From: a virus
Strand: one strand, 5' to 3'
Virus record (IMG/VR): IMGVR_UViG_3300020410_000003
Coordinates: 1 to 39,646 of that record
DNA length: 39,646 nucleotides
Shown here: positions 6,223 to 12,469 of the stretch, in pieces
Position numbering within the stretch: the stretch's first letter is position 1
Layout: each line of letters begins with the position of its first letter
Notes under the pieces: model-generated
Seen by the model: the letters and a program-made list of their open reading frames with translations, nothing else
Told to the model about the DNA's origin: nothing
The model's database searches: none
Position numbers and translations under genes: made by a program

Positions 6223-7047
6223 TTAATCAAGCTCCAAAGGGACTGCTAGGTTAGTTTTATCAAATTTTTTGTCTTTATGCCAGTGGTTAATAAAAGCCAA
6301 ATGTTCGTAAGTCTGAATTTCATCTGAAACAATAATTGAGCCTGGGAATGCTTCCCTGAAAGATTCACAAAAATCGTCGAGTGTTTTGTCATCTAATTCG
6401 TCAAGCACCGCTAAACATAATTCGCGTTCTTTTTGATTTAAAATGTCATTTGGTGCTTTGTTAGCATCAGATTTAGGCAATGAACCGGGAATCTGACCTT
6501 TTTTTACGGTAGTTTTTTTTGCTTTAGGTCCTTCAGCGTTTTCGCGGGAAGGATTTTCAATTTGTTCTTTTGCTGTTTTGGCCTCTACGGAATCGGCAAA
6601 GTCACCATCAACATCCATGTCGGCTGTAAGGCCAAGGATGGCGAGTAGGCTATAACGCCTTGAATAAGTGCAGCTTCCACCAAAGTCGTGAAGTGGATTT
6701 TTCCCCCGACCACCGACGACCATGGGCAAACGGCTGATGAGTTGACCACCGCTGACATGAAGCAACTGTGTGACAAGCACAGGGTTGTTGTCATGGGTGC
6801 TTGGCTCAAAACTCTGAGAGACAGCCAGCCCGTTTATGATTAGATGCGGGGTGACAGTTGAAAGGACAGTTTCGAGATCAGCAAAGTTTCCGTACTGTGC
6901 TTTTGCTGTTTTGTTAATTGCTGGAACGGTTTTGTGAAAGGTAATTAAAGCTTCAATTAATGGCTGTAATGGTGATGATTGCGGAGGGTTGTTCGTGTTC
7001 GGTTGCATAGCGTCGAATAGCGTTGATGCGGATAATTTGCGAGTCAT
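6223..7047 (-). CDS. erf: ERF-family single-strand annealing protein
   Basis: Residues 50-80 carry AQYGNFADLETVLSTVTPHL and GLAVSQ, and residues 123-147 carry GGSCTYSRRYSLLAILGL followed by DMDVDGD. These are the two hallmark blocks of the ERF superfamily (P22 Erf-like annealases). The C-terminal half is a Lys-rich linker and a helical tail. The enzyme anneals complementary ssDNA in phage recombination and would work with the PD-(D/E)XK nuclease and SSB of the same block. The start region overlaps the 3' end of the RusA-like gene by 95 bp (56 bp if the ATG at 7008 is used), unusually long for this phage. Confidence 0.9.
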   Translation of the reverse strand: MTRKLSASTLFDAMQPNTNNPPQSSPLQPLIEALITFHKTVPAINKTAKAQYGNFADLETVLSTVTPHLIINGLAVSQSFEPSTHDNNPVLVTQLLHVSGGQLISRLPMVVGGRGKNPLHDFGGSCTYSRRYSLLAILGLTADMDVDGDFADSVEAKTAKEQIENPSRENAEGPKAKKTTVKKGQIPGSLPKSDANKAPNDILNQKERELCLAVLDELDDKTLDDFCESFREAFPGSIIVSDEIQTYEHLAFINHWHKDKKFDKTNLAVPLELD

Positions 7048-7408
7048 CGTGATAGCAAAGGCCAGTTAAAGCGTCGCACAAAGCCCTGGTTAACTTGTCT
7101 AAGTCGCCAACTCGTTTTGTGCAGTGTTTTAGGGCCGATGGTTTCAGTTGACCATTTGAGCGAAAATCAGACTGAGGACGAGGGAATAAAAATTCAACAT
7201 CAATCTGCATAGGCAGTATGGCATGCCACTTGCTAGGTAGCAACCCCTCGGCCTTAGCTCTTATATCAGACCGCCATGATGGCAAACGGTCTGACGCTTC
7301 TTTCATGCCATGGCCCAAGTAAGTTTTGCTTCCCTGCGGTGCGGGCTTGCCCAAAACAGTAAAAGAAAAGCTATTTGTTGAGTGCATCGCAGGCTTTTTG
7401 GATTCCAT
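6953..7408 (-). CDS. rusA: RusA-type Holliday junction resolvase
   Basis: The frame gives 151 residues, or 144 from the ATG at 7387, which would shorten its overlap with the upstream gene. After FTVLGKPAPQGSKTYLG near the N terminus come the metal-binding acidic positions: GDLDKL (Asp102, Asp104), CDALTG (Asp112) and HDDSQI (Asp121/122). This matches the RusA family, which cuts four-way junctions symmetrically as a dimer. It would resolve recombination or replication intermediates before packaging. The block order nuclease - RusA - ERF - SSB is a coherent recombination set. Confidence 0.88.
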   Translation of the reverse strand: MESKKPAMHSTNSFSFTVLGKPAPQGSKTYLGHGMKEASDRLPSWRSDIRAKAEGLLPSKWHAILPMQIDVEFLFPRPQSDFRSNGQLKPSALKHCTKRVGDLDKLTRALCDALTGLCYHDDSQIIRINAIRRYATEHEQPSAIITITAIN

Positions 7409-7601
7409 ACAGACAGTCGCGCAAAGTCATATCGTGCAATGTAGTTGTCAACGCATGCCAAAACCCCATTGATAACATGACCCAAATTATAATAGAAATG
7501 GATGCATTTTTTAAAGTGCTTGACTTTTTGCCATAAAAGTTTTTTTGACTGAAAGGCTTGCGTGTTTTGGCAGGGATCATGGGTTTAAGTCGTGGATTCA
7601 T
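7371..7601 (-). CDS. small membrane protein (76 aa)
   Basis: A very basic N terminus (about residues 3-29) precedes one hydrophobic segment at about residues 34-50 (ISIIIWVMLSMGFWHALT) and a short soluble tail with a Cys. The start overlaps the upstream stop by 4 bases, while its 3' end overlaps the RusA-like gene by 17-38 bp depending on that start. One-span membrane protein of unknown role; its place between DNA-processing genes gives no functional hint. Confidence 0.5.
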   Translation of the reverse strand: MNPRLKPMIPAKTRKPFSQKNFYGKKSSTLKNASISIIIWVMLSMGFWHALTTTLHDMTLRDCLYGIQKACDALNK

Positions 7602-7810
7602 GATAAAAGCGAAGTTAGTTTGTTGTCAATAGAGCGAATAGTTTTAAGTTTTTCTTCGTCTACACTGTCGTAAGCATCACAAACTAAAGACACAAGTAGT
7701 GATATTTCGTCTTTAGTTAAACGCAATGGGTAACAGTCATAACGCTGACATTGTGACGTAAAAAATTCGTCTAAAGGCTCTGGAAGAAAATGTGAATTCA
7801 TAATATGCAA
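7598..7810 (-). CDS. hypothetical acidic protein (70 aa)
   Basis: An ATG at 7810 and an in-frame ATG at 7801 are possible starts. The product is acidic and helical (LPEPLDEFFTSQCQ, SLVCDAYDSVDEEKLK) without a recognisable domain. It lies 9 bases after the 309-residue gene and overlaps the next start by 4 bases, so it is part of the leftward coupled series. Confidence 0.6.
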   Translation of the reverse strand: MHIMNSHFLPEPLDEFFTSQCQRYDCYPLRLTKDEISLLVSLVCDAYDSVDEEKLKTIRSIDNKLTSLLS

Positions 7811-7819
7811 ATTGAAGAA

Positions 7820-8749
7820 TTAAATGTTTTGTTTTTTGCAATAATCTAATGCGTTGTCACCATTTCTATAGTTTTTGTCAAGCAAATTCTTAAGTTCATT
7901 AAGACTTATTCTTAATGAATCTAACTTGCTTGCGTTCTCATCAGAATTGGCTTCTAAAAAATTAATCTTGTCTAAATGCCAATTATATTCTTTCCACAAG
8001 TTAGAACCTTTGATATAATTATCAACAAATTGTTCTTTTCTCTCTTGTCGCCAAGATTTTCTAAAATCATAATTTTCAAAATTCAAATACTCAGGTTCTT
8101 TTATTTTAACATTTTTAATAAATGAGTTTATCATTTTTAACTCTTTGTCGTTAAATTCTTGCTGAAATACACCTTGCATATTTCCACTCTCCGATTGTTT
8201 TGGGTATCGATAGTATATGAATGGCTCCCAATTTTCCCCCTTTTTGCTCATTTCAAGACAAAATTCAAATGATGGCAAGATTAATTTAGAATTGTTTTTT
8301 TCACGGTTTAAATTTAAACACTCCACAAATTCTTTAATCAATTTATTCTTTTCTAAGTTAATGTTATTAGCCCAAATTCGTACTTCACATGTTTTTGTTA
8401 AATTATCTGGACTTTCAAAAAGGCTCATTTTGCCACGAAGTAAAATGCCATAGCTTTTATTTTCCTCCGAATATTTTAAACCTAAAACCTCATAGTTTTG
8501 AATTGTAAGTGGCAGATATGGCCCTCTTGCTCTGCCTTCCTTTACTATATTGGTGTTCGGTTGGGCAATTCTTCCAATTGCCCATTTTGTAATTTCATCA
8601 ATTGCTGCTTTTGAATTTTTTAACAAATAAAATTCTTCACTTTGTTTTATGTTGGTTGATGTGTTACCAAATTTAAGTTGAGTTTCTTGTGTCGTTGCGA
8701 CACCATTTGTTGTTGTCATTTGAAGTAAGCTTGCGCGGGTTGCTGCCAT
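7820..8749 (-). CDS. uncharacterised 309-residue protein in the recombination block
   Basis: I do not recognise this protein. From the ATG at 8749 it has 309 residues; an ATG at 8719 would remove ten. It is rich in Lys, Asn, Glu and Leu and markedly more AT-rich than its neighbours. Visible features are an aromatic mid-region (FIYYRYPKQSES) and a C-terminal helical, coiled-coil-like stretch (about residues 250-300, KLDSLRISLNELKNLLDKN). There is no signal peptide or membrane span. It sits between the PD-(D/E)XK nuclease and small genes leading to rusA, so a DNA-transaction partner or an anti-defence protein are both possible. A different short frame (8673-8771) overlaps its start. Confidence 0.7.
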   Translation of the reverse strand: MAATRASLLQMTTTNGVATTQETQLKFGNTSTNIKQSEEFYLLKNSKAAIDEITKWAIGRIAQPNTNIVKEGRARGPYLPLTIQNYEVLGLKYSEENKSYGILLRGKMSLFESPDNLTKTCEVRIWANNINLEKNKLIKEFVECLNLNREKNNSKLILPSFEFCLEMSKKGENWEPFIYYRYPKQSESGNMQGVFQQEFNDKELKMINSFIKNVKIKEPEYLNFENYDFRKSWRQERKEQFVDNYIKGSNLWKEYNWHLDKINFLEANSDENASKLDSLRISLNELKNLLDKNYRNGDNALDYCKKQNI

Positions 8750-8771
8750 AGCATGGCATGCCGTAAGGCAT
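8673..8771 (-). CDS. possible 32-residue peptide starting MPYGMPCYGSN
   Basis: This short frame opens with ATG at 8771 and reads MPYGMPCYGSNPRKLTSND before ending at 8673. It overlaps the start of the 309-residue gene in another frame. The opening is nearly the same as that of the micro-ORF at 12475-12519 and resembles the start of the gene at 11915 (MPFGMPYSYQ), which suggests a recurring peptide or leader. No ribosome binding site is seen, so translation is uncertain. Confidence 0.25.
   Translation of the reverse strand: MPYGMPCYGSNPRKLTSNDNNKWCRNDTRNST
8739..8766 (-). repeat. 28-bp dispersed repeat, copy A (inverted relative to 12480-12507)
   Basis: Read on the minus strand this segment matches 12480-12507 at 26 of 28 positions; the two differences are both transitions. 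It covers the first codons of the 309-residue gene. It also forms part of a strong hairpin in the leftward RNA: positions 8774-8767 (GGTATGCC) pair with 8762-8755 (GGCATGCC) with one G-U pair around a 4-base loop. Confidence 0.7.
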
Positions 8772-8785
8772 ACCGCAACCCCTAC

Positions 8786-9415
8786 CTACCAGCGTCTCCT
8801 CGTCAAATGATATTTGTCCCATTTTTCTTCCCAATTTGATACACATATATCAACATCATCATAAATAGTTCTTGTTTTTCCAGGCCCTGCAACAATGGTT
8901 GCACATTGATGAATGTATAGGTTGGGATGGATTTTATTTAGCATTTGTGCATATGACCCTAATTGTGCCGTGGCAGACTCTCTAGAATTAACATAACTGC
9001 ATTTACTAACAGATTTTAAATCCCCTAAAACCAAGGTGCCATCAGGCTTTTTTAATAAAAAATCAAATGATCCTCCCATTGATTTTTGCTTGTCACAAAG
9101 TCGATATTCTGCAGCAATTAAACTAGATGTTTTTAAAAGTTCATTGTCTGCAATTGCTTCAGTCCACTCACGCCAATGATCATCAACTGTGAATGATTGC
9201 TTCCTTAAAAAGTTCTCCAAAAAATCATGAACTGCATCTCCTCGCCTTTTCCAACCATTCGGGCCATCTTTTGATTTGGTAATATAATATTTTTTTTCTT
9301 CTGGCATGTCAAAGTTTATAACCTCTGTTGTAGAACGGGCAAGCCATTTTTTATTTAATTGATATTTATGGTATTCAGGGTAAAAAATTAAGTTTGGAAC
9401 AGGCTCTAAAGTCAT
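8786..9415 (-). CDS. PD-(D/E)XK nuclease (RecB/Cas4-like phage exonuclease)
   Basis: The active-site pattern is clear: an acidic position in IAAEYRL, then GGSFDFLLKKPDG (Asp of motif II) and LVLGDLKSVS (D-x-K of motif III), followed by a QLGSYAQML helix with the conserved Gln/Tyr. The N-terminal YPEYHKYQLN and the STTEVI block are typical of phage RecB-like exonucleases. The frame is open back to 9490, but I prefer ATG 9415 (MTLEPVPNLIFYPEY) because the longer form would overlap the divergent start at 9440. With ERF and SSB it makes a Red-like recombination system, the nuclease making the 3' overhangs that the annealase uses. Confidence 0.82.
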   Translation of the reverse strand: MTLEPVPNLIFYPEYHKYQLNKKWLARSTTEVINFDMPEEKKYYITKSKDGPNGWKRRGDAVHDFLENFLRKQSFTVDDHWREWTEAIADNELLKTSSLIAAEYRLCDKQKSMGGSFDFLLKKPDGTLVLGDLKSVSKCSYVNSRESATAQLGSYAQMLNKIHPNLYIHQCATIVAGPGKTRTIYDDVDICVSNWEEKWDKYHLTRRRW

Positions 9416-9439
9416 GAAAGGCTTGACAAGGTTGGTTGC

Positions 9440-9643
9440 ATGCCGCATCGTAGCAAAGCCTGCAAGTCTTTCATGCACTCTCAACATCACCGACTAGCTG
9501 AATCTGATTACATTTTATTAGACCCTCGCGTAAAAAAACTTTTGCAGCAAAAAAAACCTATTGGAGTGCCAACTTTAACGGCTTACGTTAACATTTTATT
9601 ACAGCAGTATTTACCATCACAACCCGACAAAATTCATGATTAA
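9440..9643 (+). CDS. small ribbon-helix-helix-like protein, first gene of rightward block
   Basis: The frame gives 67 residues from ATG 9440 or 56 from ATG 9473. The second half (ESDYILLDPRVKKLLQQKK then VPTLTAYVNILLQQYL) has the strand-helix-helix look of a small DNA-binding protein. A perfect TTGACA at 9423-9428 lies upstream, but only a weak -10 (CATCGT) stands 17 bases further on; if it is real, the mRNA would start after 9440 and the 9473 start would be used. The end overlaps the next gene by 8 bases. Confidence 0.55.
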   Translation: MPHRSKACKSFMHSQHHRLAESDYILLDPRVKKLLQQKKPIGVPTLTAYVNILLQQYLPSQPDKIHD

Positions 9644-10004
9644 TATAGATAAAGAAAAACGAGCATTCTCTATGCTGCTTTGGGTTCCCTATTGTCTGCC
9701 TGTAGAGTATGACGATGCTTTGGCCGCCGCTGGTGTTTACACAAAACAACAAAGGCGGCGCTCTGATGATGCGTTGCTTAAGTTCGAGCAACATAATCAA
9801 TACGAATCGAGCACAGAATTAAAAGCATTCAAATATTTAATTAAAACAGGACACTTTCCCGAATCTCAACTTTTTTCCCCTGCAAAAGCAAAGTGTGGCT
9901 ACTACTCAAAACAGCTCAAACAATCCCGACGCTCAAAACCAGATAATAAAGAATCTAGACGCGAATATAGAAGAATTAGAGCAATCAGTAAGGCAAATAT
10001 GTAA
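9636..10004 (+). CDS. hypothetical basic protein (122 aa)
   Basis: The start overlaps the upstream stop by 8 bases. The N-terminal half is mixed (FSMLLWVPYCLPVEYDDALA) and the C-terminal third is strongly basic (KQSRRSKPDNKESRREYRR), suggesting nucleic-acid contact. The last 110 bp overlap the helicase frame if that gene begins at GTG 9895. No known domain is seen; its place just before the ATPase suggests a replication accessory or loader role, an inference only. Confidence 0.6.
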   Translation: MINIDKEKRAFSMLLWVPYCLPVEYDDALAAAGVYTKQQRRRSDDALLKFEQHNQYESSTELKAFKYLIKTGHFPESQLFSPAKAKCGYYSKQLKQSRRSKPDNKESRREYRRIRAISKANM

Positions 10005-11613
10005 TCATACAAAAGATACGTTTGTACGTATGCAAATGGTTAGAGAAATTGCAATTGATATAGGGCTAACTATGTCTAGAGCTGAAATTTCTGGGATTAT
10101 TGCTAGAGCTGAGGGGCGGAATTTTATACTCCCTGATCCTAAAAAAGGTGGTGATTTTTTAAACGTTGTTCCTCAGCCTTTTTTGTGGGATGGAATCATC
10201 ATGAGCGGACGTCAAAACCTTTTAGTGGCCCCTCCAAAAGTTGGCAAAAGTGCTTTAATGGTTGCGTTGGCTGGGGCATCAATTCGTTGCCAAAAAAGTT
10301 TTTTAGGGCTTGACATAAAGCAGCACATTAATAAATTGATCATTGTTGGAACTGATCAAAACGAATCAGATTGGTGGACACTTTTAAAAAGAGAGGGTTT
10401 AGGCTCAGATTTTATTGATGAAAGTGGGTCGCTTAAACATGTTTTGCACGAAAAAGTTTTGCTTTGGAGCTTAGAGGATCGACTACAGTTGAATGATGAA
10501 GGAATTGAAGCGATATGCGGCCAAGCAATTTGCAACCCAGGATCTTTAATTTTGATTGATACATATCATGCTTGCATGGGTTTACTAGGCATTGAAGAAT
10601 CTAGCAGTGAATTTGACATACCTGCAAGACAATTGGAACAAGCTTTAGCGGGCACTAATTCAACAACTGTCTTAATTCACCATACAAATAAAAGTGTTAG
10701 CGGTGGAAACCCAATAACAGCATCAAGAGGCAACAACAGTTTGGCTGCTGCGGTTAGTTGGTCTGTGTTGCTTAACTGGTTAAACGTGCCTGCAGAAGGG
10801 CAATTACAAGTTGACCACAGAATTGCCGTAAAGCCTATGGGTCGTGGTCAAGCTCAATCGCTTGTCATTGAGCTTAATGACGCTGGTTGGGTTAGCCACG
10901 GCGCTGGTGATGCTGCATTTGCCTTAGAGGCCATAGAGAACGCTGAAGCCGACCTAACAGAGCAGCTGTCTAAGGTCTATGACTGTGCGCTTATGCGCTG
11001 GTCTAATAATTTGACGACAACGGCACCATTAATTGCAAACACTTACGAATGGTCACAGCAAAAGGCTTTACGTTCTCTGCAACAGCTTGTAAAGCGTGGC
11101 TTAATGACAAAGAAAATACAAAGTGGAGGCGCTCTTGCCAATGCCGCCAACCGTCCTGGCACTGCCGGACGACCAGCTGTCGAATTCAGACCAGTTAAAC
11201 CAAATGATTATGAGGGTACCCCCGAAAACGTGTGTTTAATGAATGAAATGACTTTAAACCCCCCTAAAACCTCTCTCGCACATAAAAAAAACCATTTAAG
11301 TCATTTTATTCATAATAAACCACCCCAGGAGGGGACCCCATTAAACCACCCCTGTGCGGGGCTTCCGGTTGAGCGTCTTATTAATGCAGGAAAACCTACT
11401 GAATGTTGGCAAAATGGTTGGATTATTGATGATGCAAGCAATTTACATGCAATTACAATTTCAAAAATTGGTCAAATACATTATAAGATAAAAAATATGC
11501 GTTGGCCGGTTGACATAAGACCGTGCGAGCGCTCACCCTTTGAATCCTCTGAAAGTCCAAATATTGAACCAACAGAGAATTCAAAACCCAACAAACGTAA
11601 ACTTCGTTTTTAA
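9895..11613 (+). CDS. RepA/DnaB-like RecA-fold replicative ATPase
   Basis: Walker A is APPKVGKS (residues 112-119 from the GTG start) and Walker B is SLILIDTY (Asp222). IHHTNK and the SRGNNSLAAAVSW stretch follow, as in the AAA_25/RepA hexameric helicase group. Residues ~350-420 look like a winged-helix region (TAPLIANTYEWSQQKALRSL). The C-terminal ~150 residues are low-complexity and proline-rich. It probably unwinds DNA or loads the replisome; no polymerase or primase is seen, so host enzymes must complete the fork. The start is uncertain: GTG 9895 overlaps the upstream gene by 110 bp, whereas ATG 10030 lies 25 bp after its stop but cuts off a helical N-terminal region. Confidence 0.82.
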   Translation: MATTQNSSNNPDAQNQIIKNLDANIEELEQSVRQICNHTKDTFVRMQMVREIAIDIGLTMSRAEISGIIARAEGRNFILPDPKKGGDFLNVVPQPFLWDGIIMSGRQNLLVAPPKVGKSALMVALAGASIRCQKSFLGLDIKQHINKLIIVGTDQNESDWWTLLKREGLGSDFIDESGSLKHVLHEKVLLWSLEDRLQLNDEGIEAICGQAICNPGSLILIDTYHACMGLLGIEESSSEFDIPARQLEQALAGTNSTTVLIHHTNKSVSGGNPITASRGNNSLAAAVSWSVLLNWLNVPAEGQLQVDHRIAVKPMGRGQAQSLVIELNDAGWVSHGAGDAAFALEAIENAEADLTEQLSKVYDCALMRWSNNLTTTAPLIANTYEWSQQKALRSLQQLVKRGLMTKKIQSGGALANAANRPGTAGRPAVEFRPVKPNDYEGTPENVCLMNEMTLNPPKTSLAHKKNHLSHFIHNKPPQEGTPLNHPCAGLPVERLINAGKPTECWQNGWIIDDASNLHAITISKIGQIHYKIKNMRWPVDIRPCERSPFESSESPNIEPTENSKPNKRKLRF

Positions 11614-11906
11614 TGAAAAATTCAGCTCAGTTTAAAAAAGAACGTGTTTCGGTTTCACTTTCTCAAGATGAATTATTAATGGTTGAACTACAAGCCTCTG
11701 AACGCAACACAACACGAAATGAATTGCTCCGTATTTCTGCTTTAAATTATTTGAAAGGTGTTTGCCCGGTTGACACGTCAATCCCACTTGGCAGGGCTGT
11801 TGTCGCTGAATGTGTAGAGGATGTTGCCAGAAAATATAGCGGGATTCCTAGAAATGAGCTTGTAGGCATGGTTTCCGCAATAATTGTTAAGCTCAACAGC
11901 TTGTAG
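11613..11906 (+). CDS. ribbon-helix-helix-like protein (97 aa)
   Basis: The ATG overlaps the helicase stop (TAATG). The N-terminal part KKERVSVSLSQDELLMVEL followed by TTRNELLRISALNYLK fits a ribbon-helix-helix DNA-binding domain (strand, helix, helix). A C-terminal helical part (RNELVGMVSAIIVKL) may mediate oligomerisation. Such proteins often regulate their own operon; here it could control the early rightward genes. Confidence 0.65.
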   Translation: MKNSAQFKKERVSVSLSQDELLMVELQASERNTTRNELLRISALNYLKGVCPVDTSIPLGRAVVAECVEDVARKYSGIPRNELVGMVSAIIVKLNSL

Positions 11907-11914
11907 GTTGCGCT

Positions 11915-12202
11915 TTGCCCTTTGGTATGCCATACTCTTACCAGGGGGCGACCCCAAACCTCAACAATGTTTTCTCAATGCTCTCAATCACTCGCGTTGA
12001 AACCGGTATCTACATCGCTGAATACGCTGGCAGACAGGTTGGTTCAATTTTTGCAGACCAGCCTTCCGGTGGTATTGCCCAAGGCTCGACTCGCCACTAC
12101 ACAGCCAGTTTCAAGGTCAATCCTGAGTCCGAAGGTTTCCATCATTGCGGCACACTTGCTTCTTGCAAAAGATGGCTAAATGATTTTTCCTCCCTCCTTT
12201 GA
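11915..12202 (+). CDS. hypothetical protein (95 aa) with MPFGMP start
   Basis: TTG 11915 gives MPFGMPYSYQGATPN; ATG 11927 is the alternative. The rest shows alternating strands and ends in CGTLASCKRWLND, resembling the tail of small phage domains that end in a helix with a Cys and a Trp. The opening is a third, weaker member of the MPYGMP-type start found at 8771 and 12475. It overlaps the next gene by 23 bp. The function is unknown. Confidence 0.6.
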   Translation: MPFGMPYSYQGATPNLNNVFSMLSITRVETGIYIAEYAGRQVGSIFADQPSGGIAQGSTRHYTASFKVNPESEGFHHCGTLASCKRWLNDFSSLL

Positions 12203-12422
12203 TATGAACATTATTGATCCTGCAGACCAATTGCCTGAACTTTTGACCCCGCTTCAGCAAGAATATCAAGAGTATTGCCAACGCGAAAACAAGGCAGGTT
12301 GCAAGCCTGACCCAATTAAGCAATGGGCCAAAAACATGCACATTGCGGGAAGCTATGACCCCTTAAACCCTGATCTTCAACCTGTTCCGTTTGAGGAAAC
12401 ACCTGATTACGAGGAACTTTAA
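12180..12422 (+). CDS. hypothetical acidic protein (80 aa)
   Basis: The ATG at 12180 begins MIFPPSFDMNIIDP; an in-frame ATG follows at 12204. The product is acidic with two half-similar Pro/Glu-rich segments and no recognisable domain. The first 21 coding bases are repeated with three differences at 12422, where they start a 15-codon micro-ORF. The segment 12187-12200 is pyrimidine-only (TTCCTCCCTCCTTT) and resembles the 3' end of bacterial 16S rRNA. Its stop overlaps the micro-ORF start (TAATG). Confidence 0.6.
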   Translation: MIFPPSFDMNIIDPADQLPELLTPLQQEYQEYCQRENKAGCKPDPIKQWAKNMHIAGSYDPLNPDLQPVPFEETPDYEEL

Positions 12423-12469
12423 TGACTTTTTCTCCCTCCTTTACCGCACCTTTCTATGAAACCAACTAA
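12422..12469 (+). CDS. 15-residue micro-ORF, paralogue of the start of the preceding gene
   Basis: The ATG overlaps the upstream stop (TAATG) and encodes MTFSPSFTAPFYETN before a stop. The first seven codons match those of the preceding gene at 18 of 21 bases, so this is either a truncated duplicate or a coupling leader that carries ribosomes onto ATG 12456, which lies inside it. The pyrimidine-rich CCCTCCTTT is repeated too. Confidence 0.4.
   Translation: MTFSPSFTAPFYETN

Noticed and set aside
7217-7224. GGCATGCC as a highly iterated palindrome like cyanobacterial HIP1
   Set aside because: Only a few copies are visible and some are ordinary coding sequence in rusA; the HIP1 sequence GCGATCGC is not enriched by eye.
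9423-9451. Strong sigma-70 promoter from the perfect TTGACA
   Set aside because: The hexamer 17 bases downstream (CATCGT) is a poor -10, so I mention it only as a possibility and list no feature.
11922-12179. Alternative 85-residue frame overlapping 11915-12202
   Set aside because: Its composition is not protein-like (Thr/Ser/Arg-rich, few hydrophobic blocks), while the 11915 frame ends in a plausible domain tail.
12117-12341. Leftward 74-residue frame
   Set aside because: Antisense to two rightward genes with coupled starts; no neighbouring leftward genes and no ribosome binding site.
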